Shown: positions 57,901-64,000 of the stretch, piece after piece
How positions within the stretch are numbered: the first letter of the stretch is position 1
How the letters are laid out: each line of letters begins with the position of its first letter
Assembly (NCBI GenBank): GCA_029204225.1
Contig: CM055111.1
Location: 7,609,738 to 7,673,737 of the forward strand
DNA: 64,000 nt
Direction: 5' to 3'
DNA from: Diphasiastrum complanatum
Lineage: Eukaryota; Streptophyta; Lycopodiopsida; Lycopodiales; Lycopodiaceae
Translations under genes and position numbers: made by a program
The notes under the pieces: model-generated
The model's input: the letters and a program-made list of their open reading frames with translations, nothing else
What the model was told of the DNA's origin: nothing
Databases searched by the model: none

Positions 57901-57950
57901 TGGAAGATGAGTTTATACCATCGCAGTTCCATACTCCAATCCGGAGATGG
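54925..57950 (-). pseudogene. LINE e ORF2 (endonuclease and RT), few frameshifts
   Basis: Endonuclease with intact boxes: METHESLERGLPIFPRYRWD, HIFLTGDFNARTSSRQSEF, SYTCHPHSGGHSVVDYLMGS, SPTTLSDHSFLSF. After shifts near 57735 and 56860, RT reads SYRPIMIGHVLTKLYGTILQ, AHYSTTDHIFTLRALIEEAK, VYCCFVDFRKAFDSVPRSLL, VKQGCSLSPILFGLYIDELE and IFLYADDVVLVSTTREGLQR. The 394-codon frame 56862-55678 is the longest in the window. After 55678 the thumb and C-terminus break into short frames. Confidence 0.92.
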
Positions 57951-57997
57951 TGTGGATGGGGCCCCGGGGCACTCCCGAACCCGAGGACCCCAAATAC

Positions 57998-58636
57998 CTA
58001 GCACTGGGAGCTGCTAGGAGCGCTATCAAGAAAGCGCACTCGTCCATCGCGGTAAATGACTCGTCTGCCAGACTCACGGGCTACCTGAAAGGCCTTACGC
58101 CTCTCCTCCACCTGGATATATGTAAGGTCATCGTCCACATAGATAGTGGTACCACGTAACTTAGCTCTGCATCGCAAAGCATCTCGACGACCCTCTAGAG
58201 AGGTGAAACGGATAATGAGTGTGGCTGCATCTCGAGTGGTCCTCCATGCGGTATCTAGTCCATCTGTCCTGTGCTCGAGAGTGGTGTCGAGAAAGCGTTT
58301 GGCTTCAGCCAAGGCATCCTGTGTATCCGGAATCCCGCGAACTCTAATGTTGTGGCCTTTTTGGTGTCGAGATTTCTCTTCCGATATGGTGGCTGAGATA
58401 ACCGAGGAGATAGGCGCGCTTGGTTTGGTGCCCTTTTTCAAAACGGATGCCCAAGAGAGGGCCTCTTGTTGCTGTTTCTCAATCTTGGTTTCTAGCTCCC
58501 TTAGCATATTGGTGGTGGATTCCGAAACTGCAGCTTTCTTGGTTCCGATGGATTGTTCTAGTGATACGACTTTAGACTGCAACATTTTCTTGTCGTTGAG
58601 CAGAGAGGAGCACCCTTTGGAGCAGCTATGGAGCAC
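57998..58636 (-). CDS. LINE e ORF1 protein (212 aa), probably N-truncated
   Basis: Open throughout: LLNDKKMLQSKVVSLEQSIG and NMLRELETKIEKQQQ coiled coil, ALSWASVLKKGTKPSAPISS, RVRGIPDTQDALAEAKRFLD, then RRDALRCRAKLRGTTIYVDD and IQVEERRKAFQVARESGRRV. It lacks the long Ser-rich arm seen in LINE c and d, because the element starts at the neighbouring tail, so the listed start may not be the original one. Confidence 0.8.
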   Translation of the reverse strand: MLHSCSKGCSSLLNDKKMLQSKVVSLEQSIGTKKAAVSESTTNMLRELETKIEKQQQEALSWASVLKKGTKPSAPISSVISATISEEKSRHQKGHNIRVRGIPDTQDALAEAKRFLDTTLEHRTDGLDTAWRTTRDAATLIIRFTSLEGRRDALRCRAKLRGTTIYVDDDLTYIQVEERRKAFQVARESGRRVIYRDGRVRFLDSAPSSSQC

Positions 58637-58651
58637 CCTGGATCAATGGAG

Positions 58652-58768
58652 AGAAAGAAAGAAAGAAAGAAAGCTTTATTAATGTCTTTTCCATGCCAAA
58701 AGGCGTATAAGACTAATGAAGTACATGTCATGTATGTGGTAACCATGGGAGCGTATAAAAACGTCTCC

Positions 58769-58773
<5 letters not shown>
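58652..58773 (-). mobile_element. LINE chain member f: 3' end only
   Basis: About 120 bases of the family 3' end (GAGACGTTTTTATACGCTCC, TGCCTTTTGGCATGG, AATAAAG) with a (CTTT)n tail at 58652-58670. Its 5' side touches a (CT)n tract. Confidence 0.9.

Positions 58774-58831
<58 letters not shown>
58774..58831. repeat. (GA)n tract at the 5' junction of LINE f
   Basis: 58 bases of pure GA, read as CT on the LINE strand. Confidence 0.95.
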
Positions 58832-58832
<1 letters not shown>

Positions 58833-60960
58833 TAGATATTTTTAGTTAATCGTATCTTATTTTCAATCAATGCTGATTTTTTTATGCACTATATATCAAT
58901 TTTCCTTTGTAAATTAAAGAAAGAAATTTTTAAAATTTTTTTATGCCACGTTCTGGAACGGAACGCTTTTTCAAACATGTTTCGGAACGGGCAACTACGG
59001 TTAACACATGTTTTGTTGTTTCTACTCAGCTTTTGCATATGGTATGGTTAATGTAGCACATATGCTTTTCTACCATTTTCATGTGGATTTGTGGTATCCA
59101 CCATTGTGTTCGATACTATTTTTTGTCACTTATTCTTATTATTATCCAACACTCTTGGATACTAGAGTATATGTTTGTATCAATGCGACTTGCTGTCCTT
59201 GGGCCATATGCCTGGCTGGGATTCTTGTTTCACTCTCAGTCCTCTTGTATTGCAACTATCATAATTCCCCATTCGAATCAATACTCGATTCAAATAAATT
59301 TGAAAACAAAATAATCAAAGATCTGCTGGAACCATGGCTACTAAATCGCATTCTTGGTTTCTGTGGCAACTATGGATATATATTTTTTCCATTATTATTA
59401 CATTTCTGGATATGTGAATGGTTACTATGACATTGAGCCCTCTATTTGCCATTTTTGTCCATATGATTGGCATGGAGCCATATCTGTATTCAGCAAAGCT
59501 CTTGTGCAATGCTGCAATTAGCTGTCGCATATTGATCTGCCGTCATTTGGCATTCCTGGTAAGGCTTGATATCAGTTGATGTTAAGACTGTGCTCATAGA
59601 GGGGGTCCTTGCAAATGCTCAGTGTCAGACTTCAGTGACTTGATTCAAGCAAATGGTATCATCTACAATCTAGTACTAGAGGATGGGCCACAATGTTTTC
59701 TCTTCTATTTTTTTTTTTTTTGTGAACCTGCATTTCAATAATTGAGCTTTGTCACATGGAAAGTCTGCTGATCTGGGCTATGCCAATTGAACATCTTTGT
59801 CTTGTTTCCATGTGCAATTTTCTATGAATTGGCATTTTCATCTAGTGCTTCAGTCTTCTCATTTGATCTGCACCTACACTTGAGTGGCGATATTCTCCTC
59901 TTTCCTCCTCCCTTCTTCCTCCATGCTCTCTTCTCTGGACTAGAACATCGCTTGACAAGTATACTTGAGGCAATCCGACTCCTCTCCGCTTGGACTATCA
60001 AAGCTCTGTTGCTTAGGCCAAAAATCCAATCTTCCACACTTGCACAAAACATATACAAATCCCTTGTCACTTCATTAAAGAGAAACCGTGCTGTTAAACA
60101 GATAGTCGAACTACTGAAATCTTCACTAAATTGCCAGATTGAGTAAAGAATTGGAGATTATGCAAAGGTCTTGGATTATGAAATTAGAACAGCTCACTGA
60201 CTGGAGGGTGTTAGATGGGATGACACGATGGGATAGTTACAAGAAATCATAAAACACTGTTCCATATGTTGTGAGAACTATTCTACTATCATACTAGTAC
60301 GTACATTCCCCCTGGAAATTGGACTCATGTGTCGAAATCTAAGATATATATTAGATCCGCTTGGAGGTCTCCTAGTTTTTTAGTGAGATGCATTTTGTAC
60401 GTTTTAGGCAGTTCTTCACTGTACATTTTCATCTACCTTTGCATCATGTAAAAGGTTGTGTTCTGCTAGTAAGTTTGTGAGGCCTAAAAATGAAAAGATT
60501 AAAAAGTTTAGTTTCATGATGCTGGTTTTGGAAGATCCAGTTCTTAGAGTTAGATTCCAAAGAAGTTCCACTCTTGTGGATAGCAGTTATATTTCTTGTC
60601 GCTCATTAGGAATTCTTATTTGAAAGAAAAATAGCAGAAGGTAGGAAAGTTTTTCTCCTTGAGCTGTCTGGCAACACAGCTTGGAGGTCTGCTTAAGAGA
60701 TTTCGGGTGGTTCTCCACTGCTGTTATAGTTTTGGATTTAATGAATTATCTGGGACTTTCACTACTATCAACAGAAAGGTAAGTAAACAAAAAAGATTGC
60801 CAAAGTGGAAGTTCTAGTTTGTCCTTCTCTGGATTTTTTTTCTTGAGTCTAAAAATGCCATTTAAATCTGAGCCAGAGAGCAGTTAGTTGCTGGATGAAT
60901 TTTTTTTTGTTGCTGTCTTCTTCAAGCTGTCTATAACAACATTATTCTGCTGCTTTGCTG
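58832..60960. other. Intron 2 right end, no recognised element
   Basis: Ends of a decayed CATAGTTGCAC-type MITE may be present at 58945-59001 (GGAACGGGCAACTACGG). Open frames of 119-140 codons near 59008 and 59787 have no known motif and are probably chance. Confidence 0.5.
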
Positions 60961-60963
60961 TAG

Positions 60964-61043
60964 GCAGACATGAGTTGGAGTTGGGTCATACTTTTGAGCC
61001 CAAAAGTGGAGCTTTGGCACCGAATTCAAAGTTAGATGTTCAG
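60964..61043 (+). CDS. VTE1: Tocopherol cyclase, exon 3
   Basis: An 80-base exon bounded by a pyrimidine-rich acceptor ending TAG (60961-60963) and a donor CAG/GTAGGC at 61044. Joined to the last base of exon 2 it reads FWG-S-RHELELGHTF, then GALAPNSKLDVQ. This continues the family alignment without a gap (FWGDRHELVLGNTF in the angiosperm enzyme). Phase, sequence and direction all agree with exon 2, although the two exons are 28.2 kb apart. It ends in phase 0. Later exons, which carry most of the lipocalin-like catalytic body, are not in the remaining 3 kb and must lie to the right. Confidence 0.9.
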
Positions 61044-64000
61044 GTAGGCTTTGGACAGAGTCTGGTCTGCTGGATAAGCTTTTTCTTGTTTGTGTAATGT
61101 TTTCTAATTGTGTTTTTTGTGAACTTTGCTTCCTAATTGCATTCTTGTGACTCAATTGATTGCGTTTTGGGAAGAGTTTACATATAGTTTATGTTTTGCA
61201 AATATGCAAGTGCCTTCCTCACAAGGCTCATTCTGTGTGGTGAGCATGATGAAGTAGCTTGGATAAAATGGATGTTGACCTTGCAACATAGCATCAAAGG
61301 AAGGTTTGCCTGAGGTCCTTTTTATTATTAATTTGCTGAAATGGACTAAATATAGGTCGGTGTTAATAGATCTAGCAGAAAATGTTATATCTCTACAAAA
61401 CTTGATCAAAACCTCCTTTGAATCACTAACCCCCATCATCTAACTTTAGGTTGGGGAATGGGTGTATTTGGACCTTCTATGCTTTGATCCCCATATGCAT
61501 TTTTGATGCATTATCTTGTGATCCAGGATCTCCAATTTGTGTTATAGACACACATTACATAGTCCATACTTCTTCATTTTTGGCCACATAAGTACCTGCA
61601 TTCTTTTGAGGTCTATTAATCAAATGTCATATGTGTAAGCCTACATCACTATTTTTAAACCCCTTAATATGGATAAGACTACTCTAGTGCTTTATATGGG
61701 TAAGACTAGTCGAGTGGATAAGCTTGGAACATTTTTGTCTTCCTCCACTTCCCACCCATACTCTTGAACGTTTTGCTCCCGATCCCCGATTATTTGTCTA
61801 CCATTGACGCTCCTTGCCCACACCACCTTGTCCCTCCCATATTGCCCATGATTTTTGTGACAAGGTTTTTTATTGGTTTATTATGGGTCTTCCGATGGTA
61901 TGGAACTCCTGAATTGGTTCTTTTAGCTAGAAACCTATTTTTGGTTAACCTCTCGTACACCCTAACAACAGATTCAGCTTGTTGCTATTCATTTTTTTGG
62001 ACGAGCTTTGACTTGGTTACATACACATCAAGATATTTTGCTACTTTGACCGGTTGGGCCGACTTCAAGGTCGCCATCCACTCTGCTGTGGTTGACCCCA
62101 TGTGGCTTCAGTCTCAACTTGACCTCTATTAGCAACCCAACCAGACAAATACACTTTTGAAGTATAATGAACAGTTTGTTGAGAATTCTTATATTTTCTT
62201 TGATCTTCCGGTTGTTGAGGTCACTGGTTGTTATATAGCTGGTCTACGTTACATAGTTGATGTTCAATCCAACTTCTTTAAATCATATTATGTTGCTTGC
62301 TTGTACTGCACAACGTAAGTATCTTGATTAGCAACCGTCATTTTAATCTTGCCCTTTTCTCGTCCTCCTGTTACCTATTCCATTAGCGCTCTTATGCCGT
62401 CGCCTCTTGTTTCTCAATTTTTTCTTGAGAATCTTCCCGTCCTTTCAATTCATACTCCTTTTGTCCCTCGTAAGGTTGTCCTTAAGCGGTATTCTTTGCA
62501 AGAAGTGAATGCATTCTAAGAACCTTTGTTCTAACTGTCGTAGCCTTGATCATATTAATCGTAATTGCTCACACTCGCGGCCACCTGCTACTTTGTAGGT
62601 CCATGAGGTATTTGATCTAGATGATTCTTGCCTTTGCCTTGTTTAGGAAATTCTTGACCCTCCCCTCTTGATGATTTTGCTGAGTCTTTAGTTCAAATGG
62701 CCTATGCCACGTGGATTGGCACTCTAGGTCCTCATCGCATTTGTTGGTGTGTTCGTATTATTGGCCTTGAGTTCATTGTACTTGTTGATTCAGGTAATAC
62801 TCATTATTTTATTCGTTAGGCAGTTGTTGCTTGTTTTCATGCTACTGTTATTCTTATTCCCCATCCTTTGCATGTTGAAGTGGCTAGTGCTCACTCTTTT
62901 CAGAGTATTCATTTGTTTCAAACTCTTCCTTACCAAATTGATGCTTTTTTTGGACATTCTAATTTTACCTTATTCCCATCGAGCGATATGTTATCATACT
63001 TGGTGCTGATTGGTTTGCTTCCTTACGAGATGTTACTATTAACCTTGTTGAGCAGATTATATCTATCATGATTGGTAATTCTCCTTGCACTTTTTCTTGG
63101 TATTTATTCTTCCACCGATTCTACTTAACCTTATTACTAAGAAACAATTTTTGCATAGCCTTTGTAAAGTCCATTGTGCGGCTCTCCTTTGTTTCACCTC
63201 GTTTCCCCTCCAAATTCTTCTCCTCCCATTCCATCTTTCATGTTTGATTCCTTATGACCTATCATTCCATTTTCGATGAGCCGTCTGCATTACTCCCTTT
63301 ACGTCCCATGACCATCATGTTGACCTTATTCCTGGTGCTACTACTAGATCTCCTTACCGTATGTCTGACTTTGAACAGGCTGAGGTCCTAACATTAAGTT
63401 TTTGATCTATTATAGTGTGATCTCATTGTTCCTAGCCAGAGTCCCTTTGGTGCTCTTGTTTTACTTGTTAATAAGGAAGATGGCACTAAATGCTTATGTA
63501 TTGATTACCGGGCACTCAATTCCTTAACTATTTGTAAATAGTACCCTATGCCTCATGCGAATGATTGACCAACTAGGACAAGCCAAAAATTTTTCTAAGA
63601 TTGATTTGTGTTTTGGCTAACATCAGATTTGTATTGTTGGATTATTCTCTTGATTATCGACTAATCGATCTTTTAATCTTCATCCACTTATTACCTAGCT
63701 CTGCAGTTTTATGCATGTTTCTACACAGTCTGCAAAAGTACACAGAAATCGCTCACAGGTGGATTCTACAAGTAGTAATTTCCAGGAAGTGCTAAGTGGA
63801 CGGATGCTAGCTCACTACGGCCAATTGGCCATTATGATCTACGACCTAATCAGCTGTCCTACGGGACTAGCCGCACTTGCTTATTATAAATAGCTGATCA
63901 TACTTCTATTAGTTTGAATAACGTAGCAGCTCTCTCAAGCTTTCAATTGGAACACTCTTGAGCATTCTAGCTCAGTTCTTTAGAGTTCTTTCAGAGTTCT
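61044..64000 (+). other. VTE1: VTE1 intron 3, open at the right edge
   Basis: Begins with GTAGGC. No further cyclase exon is recognised to 64000. Most of 61760-63680 is a decayed Gypsy. 61044-61760 and 63690-64000 show nothing identifiable. Confidence 0.7.
61764..63680 (+). pseudogene. Decayed Gypsy gag, protease and RT start
   Basis: Gag: LTGWADFKVAIHSAVVDPMW, then KYNEQFVENSYIFFDLPVVE and VTGCYIAGLR. A zinc knuckle lies near 62520 (CSNCRSLDHINRNC, spacing C-2-C-4-H-4-C). Protease: VLVDSGNTHYFIR. RT start near 63430: [19 protein letters not shown], then [11 protein letters not shown]. Many stops; the copy is old. It lies in the open third intron of VTE1 in the sense direction. Confidence 0.82.

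Larger units (their letters stand above)
54920..58648 (-). mobile_element. LINE chain member e, lacking its 3' end
   Basis: ORF1 at 58636-57998 and ORF2 from about 57950 to 54925, ending in the C-terminal LGLSHNLRFTLGQL segment where LINE d begins. The 5' end lies against the (CTTT)n tail of LINE f. Confidence 0.87.
32715..60963 (+). other. VTE1: VTE1 intron 2 (about 28.2 kb)
   Basis: Bounded by GTATGT and a TAG acceptor, phase 1. It holds Gypsy LTR fragments, a Copia end with two LTRs, a SINE, a Gypsy pol remnant, at least seven LINE copies or tails, a Copia gag-to-integrase region, nested MITEs and long GA tracts. The chain of LINEs at 47.4-58.8 kb runs opposite to VTE1. Confidence 0.85.

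Noticed and set aside
59008-59430. 140-codon frame, hydrophobic, could be a membrane protein
   Set aside because: It lies inside VTE1 intron 2, has no recognisable motif, and AT-rich DNA gives such frames by chance.
59787-60146. 119-codon frame near the end of intron 2
   Set aside because: No family motif, and it does not match tocopherol cyclase; exon 3 follows separately at 60964.

Overview
This is a repeat-dominated nuclear window from a land plant with a large genome. It holds the front parts of two protein-coding genes and a dense layer of retroelements and small DNA transposons. There is no rRNA, no tRNA gene and no organelle or bacterial gene layout. Very long introns, many LINEs and an algal/moss/fern-style reverse transcriptase fit a fern or gymnosperm better than a compact flowering-plant genome. 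That placement is an inference.

Gene 1 (minus strand, 8876 to 8172 and running off the left edge) is the first coding exon of a purple acid phosphatase of the PAP2/PAP9 type. It has a signal peptide and the N-terminal domain and ends at a clean GT donor. The metallophosphatase exons are not in the window. If the gene is intact, its first intron is longer than 8.1 kb and contains two LINEs and a Copia fragment.

Gene 2 (plus strand, from 24538 off the right edge) is tocopherol cyclase (VTE1). Three exons at 24538-24794, 32470-32714 and 60964-61043 join in frame (phases 2, 1, 0) and together match the plastid enzyme of vitamin E synthesis. Intron 1 is about 7.7 kb and intron 2 about 28.2 kb. 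Intron 3 is still open at the window end. Most of 24.8-64 kb is therefore intron filled with transposons.

Transposon layout: 1-8 kb, two LINEs and a Copia end. 9.4-9.9 kb, a hAT-like MITE. 13.2-14.3 kb, an unusual RT on the minus strand. 15.5-18.2 kb, a rearranged Copia on the minus strand. 19-22.2 kb, a Copia with LTR-like repeats. 27-31.7 kb, a chromodomain Gypsy with its 3' LTR, followed by a Copia RT/RNase H. 33.8-35.5 kb, a Copia end with two tandem LTRs, one carrying a SINE. 36.8-39.7 kb, a Gypsy. 40.0-41.75 kb, a LINE. 41.76-44.2 kb, a Copia gag-to-integrase region. 44.2-46.7 kb, a tandem-repeat leader with a MITE nested inside a MITE. 47.4-58.8 kb, a head-to-tail chain of five LINE copies on the minus strand. 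61.7-63.7 kb, a Gypsy.

The strongest novel signal is in the LINEs. Their 3' tails are (CTTT)n or (CT)n rather than poly(A), and several copies begin directly against such a tract, including the tail of a neighbouring LINE. This suggests a plant LINE lineage that uses pyrimidine microsatellites as insertion sites. One chain member keeps an intact ORF1 but has lost ORF2 entirely.
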